From positions 124,001 to 188,000 of the forward strand of contig NZ_JAJFAV010000006.1 in the NCBI RefSeq assembly GCF_020711235.1: DNA of 64,000 nucleotides, in the 5' to 3' direction. Both the position numbers and the translations under genes were made by a program. Source of the stretch: Hymenobacter sp. 15J16-1T3B (GTDB lineage: Bacteria; Bacteroidota; Bacteroidia; Cytophagales; Hymenobacteraceae). Position 1 is the stretch's first letter. Each line of letters opens with the position of its first letter. The notes below the pieces were generated by a model that saw only the letters and a program-made list of their open reading frames with translations, ran no database searches and had not been told where the DNA came from. Shown here in pieces: positions 1 through 8,823 of this stretch.

Positions 1-1701
1 GGTACCCGTCACCGAGTTGCCCGTCACGGCCACCGTTTGGGCGGTGGCGCCGGTGCTGGTGTGGTTGATGGTGCCGGCGTAGGCGCCGGGCGCGCTGGCG
101 TTCAGGCGCACGCTGATGGTGGTGCTAGCCAGGGTGTTGGCGGTGGGCGTCAGCACCAGCGGCGAGGCCGTGGTGTACCAGTTGGTGCCGCCGTTAGCCG
201 ATACTTCGTAGCCCGCCGGCGGGGTCACCGTCACGTTGTCGGTCAGGTTCACGCCGCTCAGGGTGTAGCTCTGCACGGCCGAGGGGCCGCCCGCGTACTG
301 CGTAAAGGCGCCCAGCGTGCCGGTTACGCTGATGGTTTGCACGCTCGATACCTGAATGGTTTCGGTGGTGTGCGTGGCCGAGCCGGTTTTGGAGGCGCGC
401 AGGTAGTAGTAGTACGCCGTGCCGGAGGCCGGCAGCGCGTCGGTGGTCGAGAAGTTGATGGTCGAGTCGTTCTGCGCCGTCACCTCGTAGATTTTGCTGA
501 AGGTGGTGTTGTCGGCCGAGCGGAACAGCTCGTACTTGATCTGGCTCATGGCCCAGCTGATATTCCAGCTCAGCGTGGCCTGCGAGGCGCCCTTCACGGC
601 GCGGAAGTTCGACACGGCAATGTCCGGGGCGGTGCCGGTGCAGAAGCCGGTGGCCACGGCGCACGGGTCCCAGGTGCCGAAGAGGCTGGCGCGGCTGTAG
701 GCCGCCGTGTCGGCCGCGGTCAGCTGCTGCGACCAGCTCACGCGCTGCGTCGTGGGTACCAGCGTGCCCGAGTAGTACTTGCTGCGGAACTCGGCGTAGG
801 TAATCAGGCTGGTGTTGGTGCCCGAGTCCCAGGTGCTCCAGCCGGTCGGCTGAATCTGGTTGGCACCCACCGTGCTGTTGATAAACACGGTTTTGTTGTT
901 AGCCAGGGGCGAAGTGCCGGTCGAATTCTGCCAGGGGCGGCCCAGGTAATACAGCGTGCCGCCGGTGTTGGCCGGTAGCTTGGTTTTCTTGAACACGTAG
1001 CCGTAGGTCTGGCCGGCGGGCGTGTTGGCCGCGGTGATGTAAGAGCTGCTGGTGCTCGGGCGCGCCTTGGCGTACACCACGCAGTTCTCGAACAACGCCA
1101 CCGACGAGCCGAAAATGAAGTCTACGTTGCCGTCGATGTAGCAGTCTTTGAAGTAGTGGCGCGGCGTGCCGTTGCCCTTGGTGTAGAGCGTGTCCTGGTT
1201 GCCCAGGAAACGGCAGTTTTTAAAGGCGGCGCGGTCGGCATTGACCAGCACGGCCACCGCCTGCGACCCGTCACCGAAGGAGTTTTCGAAGGTGATGTTC
1301 AGGGCCGAGAAGTCGTCGGCGCCGATGCTGAAGCTGGCCGAGTTCTGGGTGCCCAGCGTGCCGCCGCCGGGGGCGGCCGTGCTGGCCCCGTCGTCGTAGG
1401 TCAGGATGGTATTGGCCACGCTCTCACCCACCAGCTGCAGGAAGGGCTTGGTGCTCGGTACCGATATTTTCTCCCGGTAGCGGCCGTTTTTGATGAAGAT
1501 GGTATACGCCGTGGTGCGGCCCGTCGGGGCGGCGTTGATAGCGGCCTGCACGGTAGTGTAGTTGCCACTGCCGTCTTTGGCCACCACCACGTCGTAGGCC
1601 AGCAGCCGGGAGCTGAGTCCCGAGAGCAGTAGCAGACATAGGGTTAGCCACGACCAGCGCAGGGCGGTGTTTTGCCTAGGCAGGGTAAAAGGTTGGGGCA
1701 T
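1..1701 (-). CDS. Pectinesterase (CE8) with C-terminal accessory domains, 3' end cut by the window
   Basis: Pectin methylesterase that would remove methyl esters from homogalacturonan outside the cell. The reading frame stays open through all 567 codons and leaves the window, so the C-terminus is missing. The start is ATG at 1701, followed by a hydrophobic signal segment (about residues 16-34). The CE8 motifs are in order: GRYRE (about 74-77), SQAVA (146-150), QDTLY (169-173, acid/base Asp170), DFIFG (194-198, nucleophile Asp194) and GRPW (254-257). After about residue 340 come a fibronectin-III-like stretch and an Ig-like repeat (GYEVSANGG region), a common architecture in T9SS cargo; the sorting domain itself would lie outside the window. 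It pairs functionally with the pectate lyase at 18130-19413, since demethylation makes substrate for the lyase. Confidence 0.93.
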   Translation of the reverse strand, partial: MPQPFTLPRQNTALRWSWLTLCLLLLSGLSSRLLAYDVVVAKDGSGNYTTVQAAINAAPTGRTTAYTIFIKNGRYREKISVPSTKPFLQLVGESVANTILTYDDGASTAAPGGGTLGTQNSASFSIGADDFSALNITFENSFGDGSQAVAVLVNADRAAFKNCRFLGNQDTLYTKGNGTPRHYFKDCYIDGNVDFIFGSSVALFENCVVYAKARPSTSSSYITAANTPAGQTYGYVFKKTKLPANTGGTLYYLGRPWQNSTGTSPLANNKTVFINSTVGANQIQPTGWSTWDSGTNTSLITYAEFRSKYYSGTLVPTTQRVSWSQQLTAADTAAYSRASLFGTWDPCAVATGFCTGTAPDIAVSNFRAVKGASQATLSWNISWAMSQIKYELFRSADNTTFSKIYEVTAQNDSTINFSTTDALPASGTAYYYYLRASKTGSATHTTETIQVSSVQTISVTGTLGAFTQYAGGPSAVQSYTLSGVNLTDNVTVTPPAGYEVSANGGTNWYTTASPLVLTPTANTLASTTISVRLNASAPGAYAGTINHTSTGATAQTVAVTGNSVTGT

Positions 1702-2049
1702 GTAAGAAGCGGGTTAAGGTGAGAATCACCTGAATATTAGCCCCTGAAGAGCTGGCTTCGCGCATGCGCGGCAATCCTTTATTTGCGCAAACGATGTCGG
1801 GAACGTTGCCGGAACCGGACTTTTGCGCCCCGCCATGGGTGAGTGCTTACTATTGTGCCCCAAACGTTTTCGGGAGCTGGCCTCGTTCAACGTCAAAACA
1901 CCGCCCCACAGGCCCCGGCCAACCCACCGCGCTACGCTCCCGACTGGCGGTAGGAGCACGGTGCACCCCGCCCGCTCCCCACGACAAAATTTCGCGCCGC
2001 TTCAACCTTCGGGGCGGCAAGTGGCTCCTGCCAGAAATCCACCTTGCCA
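1702..2049. other. Intergenic region between divergent genes
   Basis: About 350 bp between the pectinesterase (leftward) and the small secreted protein (rightward). It must carry both promoters. I see no convincing TAnnTTTG box, no RNA gene and no reading frame with coding character. A short palindrome (CGCGCATGCGCG) lies near 1759. Confidence 0.5.
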
Positions 2050-2511
2050 ATGTTCCTTGATCGGTTGTTCGTTTGTCGATTAGTACTCCTCGTACTTAGC
2101 TTTTTCGGTGCCGGCCTGACATATCCCGCTACTGCGCAGCTACGGCGGGCTGTTCCGCCGGTCATGGGTCGGGCCCACACCCTGGAAGACACTGTGCAGG
2201 CCGTGCGCCGGCTGTTTAACAAGCACGACGCCACCAGCACCACCGGCCTCGCTACCGGCGTCGGCGGGCTCAGCGCCATCGGCGTAGGGGCGCTGATGCC
2301 GGCGCCCTTCGGCAACCCCGCGCTCAAGCGCAACTTCATTTCGGTTGGCACCCTGGCTACCGGCATCGGGGCCGGGCTGTCGTTGCGGCGCATGCTGCGC
2401 TTCAGCCCCAAGCACCGCGACGAGGTGCTGGCTGCTTACCAGCAGGGCGAGCCGCTGCCGCGCTACGTGCGCCGCCGCCTGCGCCCCGAGCATTTCCAGC
2501 CCGGCCGGTAA
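2050..2511 (+). CDS. Small secreted protein, paralog of the 3895-4452 product
   Basis: Unrecognised 153-residue protein. ATG at 2050 was chosen over an in-frame TTG two codons upstream. It has an N-terminal signal sequence ending near YPATAQ, a glycine/alanine-rich hydrophobic middle (about residues 70-120, containing GVGGLSAIGVGALMP) that could be one or two membrane segments, and a basic C-terminus. The C-terminal YQQGEPLPRYVRRRLRPEHF matches YESGKPVPARLRRRLKPKDF in the gene two positions downstream, so the two are paralogs although their N-terminal halves have diverged. It converges on the lipoprotein gene across a hairpin at 2568-2611. Function unknown; exported or membrane-anchored is inferred. 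Confidence 0.75.
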   Translation: MFLDRLFVCRLVLLVLSFFGAGLTYPATAQLRRAVPPVMGRAHTLEDTVQAVRRLFNKHDATSTTGLATGVGGLSAIGVGALMPAPFGNPALKRNFISVGTLATGIGAGLSLRRMLRFSPKHRDEVLAAYQQGEPLPRYVRRRLRPEHFQPGR

Positions 2512-2567
2512 CCAATAGCAAGGCCCCGCAGCTGCCTCAGCGCGGGCCCGACTTCGCCAAGCAAGTG

Positions 2568-2611
2568 CAAGCCCCGGCTCCGCCGGCGGGTTGCCGGGAA
2601 GCCGGGGCTTG
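2568..2611. terminator. Bidirectional hairpin terminator candidate
   Basis: CAAGCCCCGGCT (2568-2579) pairs perfectly with AGCCGGGGCTTG (2600-2611). It sits between convergent genes ending at 2511 and 2668. There is no strong T-tract on either strand. Confidence 0.6.
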
Positions 2612-2667
2612 CGAAGTAATAGCTGCCGGAAGCGCTACGATGAGTTTTTGCCAGCGCCTGAATACCA

Positions 2668-3675
2668 CTAGAAGCGCGTTTTGACGATGGCAAAGCGCGG
2701 CGACGTGGCCTGGTAGGGGTAGAGTACGTAGGCGTCGTTGCTGCGGCGCGTGATGGTGGTCGGGCCGACGGCGCCGGTGACAAAGCTGCCCGCGTTGCTG
2801 GCGTTGGCCCAGGAGTCGGAGCTGGTGAGGCGGTACACGGTTCCCTGGCTGCCGGCCACCACCAGCAAGGTTTGGTTGTCGAACAGCAGCAGGCCGTCGG
2901 CGCCGGCCAGGTTTTGGGAGGTCGTGACTTTAGTGAAGCCCGCGGGATTGTTGACGGGGATTTTGAAAAGGCTGCCGTCACTGGTCTTGGCCGCTAGCAG
3001 GTAGCCGTCGGGGTGGTACACGATGCCGTTCAGGCCGAAGCCCGTGCCGCCGCTAAGCTGGGTATTATCGAGGAAGACGGTGGCGTTGCCCTGCAAATCC
3101 AGCTTGTAGATAACCGGGGCAAAGCTGTCGGTGATGTAGGCGTTGCCCTGCCCGTCCACGGCAATATCGTTGGCGAAGTGCTGCGGGTAGGCGGCGGCCT
3201 TGCTGCCCAGGTCGGTGTAGGAAATCAGGCTGCCGGTGCTGGCGTTGAAGATGGCCACGGCCGCCAGCTTGCGCTGCGTCGCAGTCGTGGTGCGCGCCGG
3301 GTTGAAGTTGTTGTCCGACACGGCGGCCAGCACACGATTGCGGCCGGCGTCGAGGTTGACGCCGATGGTTGAAATCAGGCGCGGGTCGTCGGCCAGCTGG
3401 GTGTAGCTGCTGTCGTCCTTGACCGTGCCCAGGCGCCCCTCACGGCGCGAGCTGACGATGAAACGCTGGTTGGCGTCGTCCCACTGAATGCCCTCGGGGT
3501 GCAGCGCCGCCCGCGGCACCGAAAGCTTGTCGGGACCGGCCGGCGGCGTGTCGATGGGGTCATCGTCGTCGTTGGAACAGCCGGGCAGCAGGCTCAGCAA
3601 CGGAAGCAGCAGCACCAGCAGGCGTAATAAGCGGGGCACTGGCCCGGGTAGGGGCGTAAAGGAAGGGTAGGACAT
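2668..3675 (-). CDS. Beta-propeller lipoprotein, SMP-30/NHL-like
   Basis: A 335-residue exported lipoprotein predicted to fold as a six-bladed propeller. The start is ATG at 3675, which gives a signal peptide with lipobox LLPGC (Cys about residue 32) followed by an acidic SNDDDD stretch, as on Bacteroidota surface lipoproteins. Blade-like segments include HPEGIQWDDANQRFIVSS, FANDIAVDGQGNAYITDS and GLNGIVYHPDGYLLAA, which resemble the calcium-binding blades of SMP-30/gluconolactonase and NHL proteins. An enzyme of that family would hydrolyse lactones; a sugar- or ligand-binding role is equally possible because catalytic residues cannot be assigned by eye. It lies between two paralogous small secreted genes, so the three may form a functional neighbourhood. 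Confidence 0.8.
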   Translation of the reverse strand: MSYPSFTPLPGPVPRLLRLLVLLLPLLSLLPGCSNDDDDPIDTPPAGPDKLSVPRAALHPEGIQWDDANQRFIVSSRREGRLGTVKDDSSYTQLADDPRLISTIGVNLDAGRNRVLAAVSDNNFNPARTTTATQRKLAAVAIFNASTGSLISYTDLGSKAAAYPQHFANDIAVDGQGNAYITDSFAPVIYKLDLQGNATVFLDNTQLSGGTGFGLNGIVYHPDGYLLAAKTSDGSLFKIPVNNPAGFTKVTTSQNLAGADGLLLFDNQTLLVVAGSQGTVYRLTSSDSWANASNAGSFVTGAVGPTTITRRSNDAYVLYPYQATSPRFAIVKTRF

Positions 3676-3894
3676 AACTGCGGCGTGAAGTGATGGTGGA
3701 ACAGTATGCTGGCTATACGCTCGCAACCACGGCATGGCTGGTTTGCCGGGCCTTGCGGGAGGGGCGGTGCTGCCGGGTTTTGGGCAGGCCGAGGCGGCGC
3801 AGTCAATGCACTGTTGTTTGTATAGGCACGGTACGGCCCTGCGGGTTTTAGTACCTTGCCAAGCTTTTAACCCGCATTATCAGGCCCTCGGCTG

Positions 3895-4452
3895 ATGTTT
3901 AAACGACTACTTCTCGGCGGCGCCCTGGCGGCGCTGGCCACGCCGGGGCTGGCGCAAACGGCCCCGCTGGCGGCGGCCCCCGATTCCATTCCGACGATGA
4001 TTGGCCGGTGGTACCTACCGCACTACCAGTCCAGCGCCACGGTGGCCGACAGCACCGGCGCTCTGCTTTCCCTGTATGTGCGCAAGCGCAGCTCGGCGTG
4101 GCTGTACCTGCTGGGCCTGCCGGTGGGGGCGGCGGCCCTGCAGCCCAACGAAAGCTCCACCGGCTCGGTCACCACCAAAACGCCGCCGGAAGGCTGGCGC
4201 ATAGCTTTGGGCATTCCCCTGGTGGCCGCCTCGGCCGGGGGCTACATCGCGCGGCTGGCCACGTACAGCAAAACCGGGCTGCAGCAGGTGCAGCGCGACT
4301 ACGAAAGCGGCAAACCGGTGCCAGCGCGCCTGCGCCGCCGGCTCAAACCCAAGGATTTTGCCAATGCCGCCGCCATTCGGGTGAGCATCGTGCAGCAGAT
4401 GCAGTACCAGCAGGCGCTGCAGGCGCAGAAAGCCGCCCGCAAACAGAAATAG
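3895..4452 (+). CDS. Small secreted protein, paralog of the 2050-2511 product
   Basis: Unrecognised 185-residue protein from ATG at 3895. It has a signal peptide ending at LAQTAPLA, a hydrophobic segment SSAWLYLLGLPVGAAAL (about residues 61-77), a second hydrophobic glycine-rich segment (about 103-120), and a charged C-terminal tail rich in Gln, Lys and Ala. The YESGKPVPARLRRRLKPKDF block (about 138-157) is shared with the upstream paralog. The next gene, clpB, is convergent across a hairpin terminator. I assign no function; repeated hydrophobic segments and the basic motif suggest a membrane-associated envelope protein. Confidence 0.75.
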   Translation: MFKRLLLGGALAALATPGLAQTAPLAAAPDSIPTMIGRWYLPHYQSSATVADSTGALLSLYVRKRSSAWLYLLGLPVGAAALQPNESSTGSVTTKTPPEGWRIALGIPLVAASAGGYIARLATYSKTGLQQVQRDYESGKPVPARLRRRLKPKDFANAAAIRVSIVQQMQYQQALQAQKAARKQK

Positions 4453-4461
4453 CGGGCATAA

Positions 4462-4496
4462 AAAAGCCCCGCTGGCGCAGTGCCGGCGGGGCTTTT
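4462..4496. terminator. Bidirectional intrinsic terminator
   Basis: AAAAGCCCCGC (4462-4472) pairs with GCGGGGCTTTT (4486-4496) around a 13-nt loop. A/T runs on both sides give a U-tract in either direction, serving the small secreted gene and clpB. Confidence 0.85.
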
Positions 4497-4515
4497 AATC
4501 TAGCAGCTCGGAAGC

Positions 4516-7128
4516 TTACTCCACGGTGGGCAGCTCCACGTTGACGAAGCGAATCTGCCCGTCTTCCAGCTCGGCTTCCACCACGGCGTCCTTCGAGACT
4601 TTGCCGCTCAGGATTTCCTTCGACAGCTCGTTCAAAATCAGCCGCTGCAGCACGCGCTTCAGGGGGCGGGCACCGAAGGTCGGGTCGAAGCCTTGCTCGC
4701 CGAGGAAGTCCAGCACCTCGTCGGTGGCTTCCAGGCGGATGCCGGCTTCTTCCAGGCGCTGCTGAATCTGCTTGAACTGGATGTCGACAATCTTGCGAAT
4801 CTCCTTGCGCTTGAGCGGCTGGAACATCACGATTTCGTCGATGCGGTTCAGGAACTCGGGGCGCATGTGCTGCTTGAGTCGCTCAATAACCTCCTCGCGG
4901 GTGCGGTCTACCACTTCCTCGTGGTTGTATTCATTCAGCTCCTTGAAGTTCTTCTGAATGATGTCAGCCCCCGTGTTGGAGGTCATGATGATGATGGTGT
5001 TCTTGAAGTTGGCCACCCGACCCTTGTTGTCGGTGAGGCGGCCGTCGTCGAGCACCTGCAGCAGGATGTTGAACACGTCCGGGTGGGCCTTCTCGATTTC
5101 GTCGAGCAGAATTACCGAGTAGGGCTTGCGGCGCACGGCCTCGGTCAACTGCCCGCCTTCGTCGTAGCCCACGTAGCCGGGAGGCGCCCCGATCAGGCGC
5201 GATACGGCGTGGCGCTCCTGGTACTCCGACATGTCGATGCGTACCATGGCGTTTTCGTCGTTGAACAGGTACTCGGCCAGGGCCTTGGCCAGCTCAGTTT
5301 TCCCGACGCCAGTCGTGCCGAGGAAGATAAACGAGCCGATGGGGCGCTTGGGGTCCTGCAAGCCGGCGCGGGAGCGGCGCACGGCGTCGCTGATGGCCGC
5401 AATGGCTTCCTGCTGGCCGGCCACGCGCTTGCCCAGCTCGGCTTCGAGGTTAAGCAGCTTCTCGCGGTCCGACTGCAGCATCTTGCTCACCGGGATACCG
5501 GTCCACTTGGCTACCACTTCGGCAATGTCCTCCTGCGTGACCACTTCCTGCAGCATGGAGCCGCCGTCCTTGTTGGCGTTGGCTTGCTCCTGCAGGGTTT
5601 TGAGCTTGGCTTCGGCTTCCTGGATTTTGCCGTAGCGCAGCTCGGCCACGCGGCCGTAGTCGCCCTGGCGCTCGGCCTGCTCGGCTTCGGTCTTGAACCG
5701 CTCGATGGCTTCTTTCTGCTCCTGGATGTCGTTGAGCACGTTTTTCTCCGACTCCCAGCGGGCTTTGAGCGAGTCGCGCTTGTCGCCCAGCTCGGCCAGC
5801 TCCTTGTTGAGCACAGCTTCGCGGTCCTTGTTGTCCTCGCGGCGGATGGCTTCGCGCTCAATTTCCAGCTGCATGATGCGGCGCTGCACCTCGTCGAGCT
5901 CCACGGGCATGGAGTTCAGCTCGATGCGGAGCTTGGCGGCGGCTTCGTCCATCAGGTCGATGGCCTTGTCGGGCAGGAAACGGTCGGTGATGTAGCGGCT
6001 CGACAGCTCCACGGCGGCAATGACGGCGTCGTCGGTGATGCGCACGCCGTGGTGCAGCTCGTACTTCTCCTTGATGCCGCGCATGATGCTGATGGCATCC
6101 TCAATCGAGGGCTCGTCCACCATCACGGCCTGGAAACGGCGCTCCAGGGCCTTGTCCTTCTCGATGTACTTCTGGTACTCCTTGAGGGTGGTGGCGCCGA
6201 TGGAGTGCAACTCGCCGCGGGCCAGGGCGGGCTTGAGCAGGTTGGCCGCGTCCATGGCGCCCTCGCCGCCCGCGCCGGCCCCGATCAGGGTGTGCATCTC
6301 GTCGATGAACAGGATGATCTGGCCTTCGGAGTCGGTGACTTCCTTGATGACGGACTTGAGGCGCTCCTCAAACTCGCCCTTGTACTTGGCGCCGGCAATG
6401 AGCAGGCCCATGTCCAGCGACATGATGGTCTTGTCCTTGAGGTTCTCGGGCACGTCGCCGGCCACGATGCGCTGGGCCAGGCCTTCCACGATGGCGGTTT
6501 TGCCCACGCCGGGCTCGCCGAGCAGCACGGGGTTGTTCTTGGTGCGGCGCGAGAGAATCTGCAGCACGCGGCGGATTTCCTCGTCGCGGCCGATGACTGG
6601 GTCCATCTTGCCCGAGCGCACCTGCTCGTTGAGGTTGCGGGCGTAGCGGTTCAGGCTCTGGTACTGGTCCTCTGCCGACTGCGAGGTTACTTTGCGGCCG
6701 CCCCGCAGTTCTTTGATGGCGGCTTTGAGGTCCTTGAGGTTGAAGCCCGTGTCCTTGAGCAGGGTAGCCACCTGGTCGCGGCCGTCCACCAGGGCCAGCA
6801 GCAGGTGCTCCACCGACACGTACTCGTCGCCGAACTCCTTGAGGAAGCCGTTGGCGCGCTGCACGGCGGCGGCGGCTTCGTTGGCGAGGTAGGGCGAACC
6901 GCCGCTCACCTTCGGATAGCCATTGACGATGGCATCCAGGCGCGGGGCGAGAATGTTCAGGTTGACGCCGAGCTTCCCGGCCAGGAAGCTGGTCACGTTT
7001 TCATCCACCTGAAAGATGCCTTTCAGGAGGTGACCCGTCTCGATGGCCTGCTGCTGATTGCCGCCGGCAATTTCGGTGGCCTTCTGCACGGCCTCCTGGG
7101 CCTTGATGGTGAAGTTGTTGAAGTTCAT
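4516..7128 (-). CDS. clpB: ClpB protein disaggregase (Hsp100)
   Basis: Hexameric AAA+ unfoldase that rescues aggregated proteins together with DnaK in the cytoplasm. At 870 residues it has the normal family length. Domains in order: an N-terminal Clp-N double repeat (1-145), AAA-1 with Walker A GEPGVGKT (about 205) and Walker [10 protein letters not shown], a coiled-coil middle domain rich in Glu, Lys and Gln (about 400-530), AAA-2 with Walker A GTTGVGKT (about 607) and Walker [12 protein letters not shown], and the C-terminal D2-small domain. The ClpP-binding loop of ClpA/ClpX is not apparent, consistent with a disaggregase. It is monocistronic, ending at the shared terminator at 4462-4496. 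Heat-shock control is likely from the family, but I saw no clear CIRCE element upstream. Confidence 0.98.
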   Translation of the reverse strand: MNFNNFTIKAQEAVQKATEIAGGNQQQAIETGHLLKGIFQVDENVTSFLAGKLGVNLNILAPRLDAIVNGYPKVSGGSPYLANEAAAAVQRANGFLKEFGDEYVSVEHLLLALVDGRDQVATLLKDTGFNLKDLKAAIKELRGGRKVTSQSAEDQYQSLNRYARNLNEQVRSGKMDPVIGRDEEIRRVLQILSRRTKNNPVLLGEPGVGKTAIVEGLAQRIVAGDVPENLKDKTIMSLDMGLLIAGAKYKGEFEERLKSVIKEVTDSEGQIILFIDEMHTLIGAGAGGEGAMDAANLLKPALARGELHSIGATTLKEYQKYIEKDKALERRFQAVMVDEPSIEDAISIMRGIKEKYELHHGVRITDDAVIAAVELSSRYITDRFLPDKAIDLMDEAAAKLRIELNSMPVELDEVQRRIMQLEIEREAIRREDNKDREAVLNKELAELGDKRDSLKARWESEKNVLNDIQEQKEAIERFKTEAEQAERQGDYGRVAELRYGKIQEAEAKLKTLQEQANANKDGGSMLQEVVTQEDIAEVVAKWTGIPVSKMLQSDREKLLNLEAELGKRVAGQQEAIAAISDAVRRSRAGLQDPKRPIGSFIFLGTTGVGKTELAKALAEYLFNDENAMVRIDMSEYQERHAVSRLIGAPPGYVGYDEGGQLTEAVRRKPYSVILLDEIEKAHPDVFNILLQVLDDGRLTDNKGRVANFKNTIIIMTSNTGADIIQKNFKELNEYNHEEVVDRTREEVIERLKQHMRPEFLNRIDEIVMFQPLKRKEIRKIVDIQFKQIQQRLEEAGIRLEATDEVLDFLGEQGFDPTFGARPLKRVLQRLILNELSKEILSGKVSKDAVVEAELEDGQIRFVNVELPTVE

Positions 7129-7302
7129 AGGTCTAAGTCTGTCTCAGGTGATTTGGTGTAAAGCTGATACGGGCTTAGCAAATGGCGGGCTACTCAGAAA
7201 AAACGGACTTTTTGGCTAGATTCCTTGATTTGATAGTAATGTTTTGGGTCAAAGTGTCTTATTGTTGCTTATTTGCTGCCCGTAATACAGTCAAAAGGGC
7301 AT

Positions 7303-8022
7303 ATGAACAGAAATTTAGGCAAGTCTATTATAGACGCTAGTGCCTCTAGTCTCACAGATATTACTAAAGATGTAACTGAAGCAGCAATAGATTCTTTGCT
7401 GCAAGATGGAGTCGTTAAAGATATTCCACTTGTAAATCTGATTCATTCTGTTTATAAGATTGGGTCAGGTATTCGTGAAAGAATATTTATCAATATGCTG
7501 CTTAAGTTCCTATTTGAATTAAAAGATATTCCAATAGAAGAAAGAATGAATTTTATAAGTAAGCTCGAAAATGAAGATTACAAGAATAAAGCAGGTGAGA
7601 AAATAATGGTGATACTTGATAAGCTTGATGATTCTGATAAAGCACCCATGGTCGGTAGGGTTTTTAGGGCTTGTCTTCAGGGGAAGTTTACTTTTAATGT
7701 ATTCTTAAGGCTTTCTCATGTCATTAATAATGCTTTTGTTGATGATATAAAATCATTAGGTAATTGTTTTACACCTAGCGGCGCTACATATCAATTAGGT
7801 GCTGAGCTTGCTGATAGTTTGAATCGTGTAGGTTTAACAACTGCTAAACTGAAAGCAGATCCATATACCCAAGAGAGGTTTAAAAGAACAACAGGACGAG
7901 ATGCTACATCAGTGCCTTATGAATATAACGTAGTGCATACTTTGAATAACGATGCTCTAATTTTAGCTAGAGAAATTTTTGATTTTGAATGGATTGAGCA
8001 TGCATATCATATATACAAATAG
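7303..8022 (+). CDS. Unknown AT-rich helical protein in a likely acquired island
   Basis: A 239-residue protein that I do not recognise. ATG at 7303 is preferred over a TTG ten codons upstream. It has no signal peptide. The N-terminal part (NLGKSIIDASASSLTDITKDVTE, then IDSLLQDGVVKDIPLVNLI) looks like amphipathic helices leading into a hydrophobic stretch around residues 40-85; the rest is mixed and charged. Base composition is strikingly AT-rich, with AAA, ATT and GAT codons that neighbouring genes avoid, which points to recent transfer. It lies next to a possible gene remnant and an Imm9-like immunity gene. Membrane association is possible. A defence or toxin-related role is only suggested by context. 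Confidence 0.75.
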   Translation: MNRNLGKSIIDASASSLTDITKDVTEAAIDSLLQDGVVKDIPLVNLIHSVYKIGSGIRERIFINMLLKFLFELKDIPIEERMNFISKLENEDYKNKAGEKIMVILDKLDDSDKAPMVGRVFRACLQGKFTFNVFLRLSHVINNAFVDDIKSLGNCFTPSGATYQLGAELADSLNRVGLTTAKLKADPYTQERFKRTTGRDATSVPYEYNVVHTLNNDALILAREIFDFEWIEHAYHIYK

Positions 8023-8051
8023 TAGTTGCAAATTCAGATATTGGCTGATAA

Positions 8052-8194
8052 GCTACCTCATCAGCGCACGCGAAGACAACCTGCTCGGTATCACGGGCCA
8101 GCAGCTACTGAACGAAGAAGAAGCGCAAAGCATAGTGTGAGTGAAGGTGTTTCTGTTGGACCAAGAGTTGCCAGTGGTGAGGTTATTAGCAATT
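8052..8194 (+). pseudogene. Possible gene remnant inside the AT-rich island
   Basis: Reading from 8052 gives SYLISAREDNLLGITG, then QQLLNEEEAQSIV and a TGA at 8139-8141. The same frame then continues as VKVFLLDQELPVV before another stop. GC-type codons in the first part contrast with the AT-rich flanks. It may be the 3' end of a host gene with an internal stop, left beside the island. Evidence is composition only. Confidence 0.25.
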
Positions 8195-8201
8195 GGCTGG
8201 C

Positions 8202-8669
8202 TTATTTCAACTTGATTTTTACTCCATTAACAGTAAATCCTTTCTCAAAGCATAGCATTATTCCTCTTCGCATAGAATCAAGGATGTAGTCTGTTCGGTT
8301 GGAGAAACCTGCGAAGTTGACATCTAAATACGAACAGTATCTAGCTTCATCTGGATGTGTTTTTAATTTCACTTGTTGTTTTGGAGTAACACCCCAAGCA
8401 ACAATGTCTTGTTTTGGAATTGGTATGTGAATGACAATAAGCTTTTGTTTGTCATTTGTATAGGACCTCGTTCTCATGAATACTCTAAGCGGTGGGTTGC
8501 TGCCGTAGGTAGCTTTAAATTGAAGTTCCCAATCTGATAAAGATGGGATGTCTATTAAATTTAATATGTTATCTGCTTCCTTTTTGAGTATACGACTGAT
8601 TTCATCTGAGTTAAAGTCGATATCCAAGAAGTTTATAACGTAAGAAGTGTGTAGTATTCTGGAAACCAT
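8202..8669 (-). CDS. Immunity protein, Imm9-like
   Basis: A 155-residue cytoplasmic protein without a signal peptide, starting at ATG 8669. The order of features, DWELQFKATYGSNPPLRVFMRTRSY, then VIHIPIP, then WGV, and finally DYILDSMRRGI with the C-terminal FTVNGVKIK, resembles my memory of the Imm9 family of polymorphic-toxin immunity proteins. That assignment is from memory and needs a profile search. Such proteins neutralise a matching secreted or contact-delivered toxin. No toxin gene lies beside it, so it may be an orphan immunity gene that protects against neighbours. It is AT-rich like the gene at 7303 and opposite in direction; both sit between clpB and GC-rich genes, which suggests a shared acquisition. 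Confidence 0.55.
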   Translation of the reverse strand: MVSRILHTSYVINFLDIDFNSDEISRILKKEADNILNLIDIPSLSDWELQFKATYGSNPPLRVFMRTRSYTNDKQKLIVIHIPIPKQDIVAWGVTPKQQVKLKTHPDEARYCSYLDVNFAGFSNRTDYILDSMRRGIMLCFEKGFTVNGVKIKLK

Positions 8670-8740
8670 TGGAGGTAAAGCGTTTTAGTAGGTGTAACCG
8701 CAGTGCCATAGCTACAGCACGGCAGAAAGTTGCAAAAAGA

Positions 8741-8792
8741 AGCAGCGAAGCGGATGAGTTCCTTCACTCCGCTTCGCTGCGTTCAGGATGAC
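8741..8792. repeat. Partial palindromic intergenic repeat (family of TTCAGGATGAC ends)
   Basis: GCAGCGAAGCGGA (from 8742) pairs with TCCGCTTCGCTGC (8768-8780), followed by TTCAGGATGAC. The end sequence matches one end of the longer repeats at 20457, 37800 and 43573, so this looks like a short or truncated member at the right edge of the AT-rich island. Confidence 0.7.
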
Positions 8793-8823
8793 AGGCGACC
8801 AAGGCTGCTGAGGTGGTTAGCTG

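Noticed and set aside
4693-7161. Long + strand frame (about 820 codons) opposite clpB
   Set aside because: Antisense shadow of clpB; the protein is Val/Leu/His/Gly-rich, without domains, and results from GC-biased third positions.
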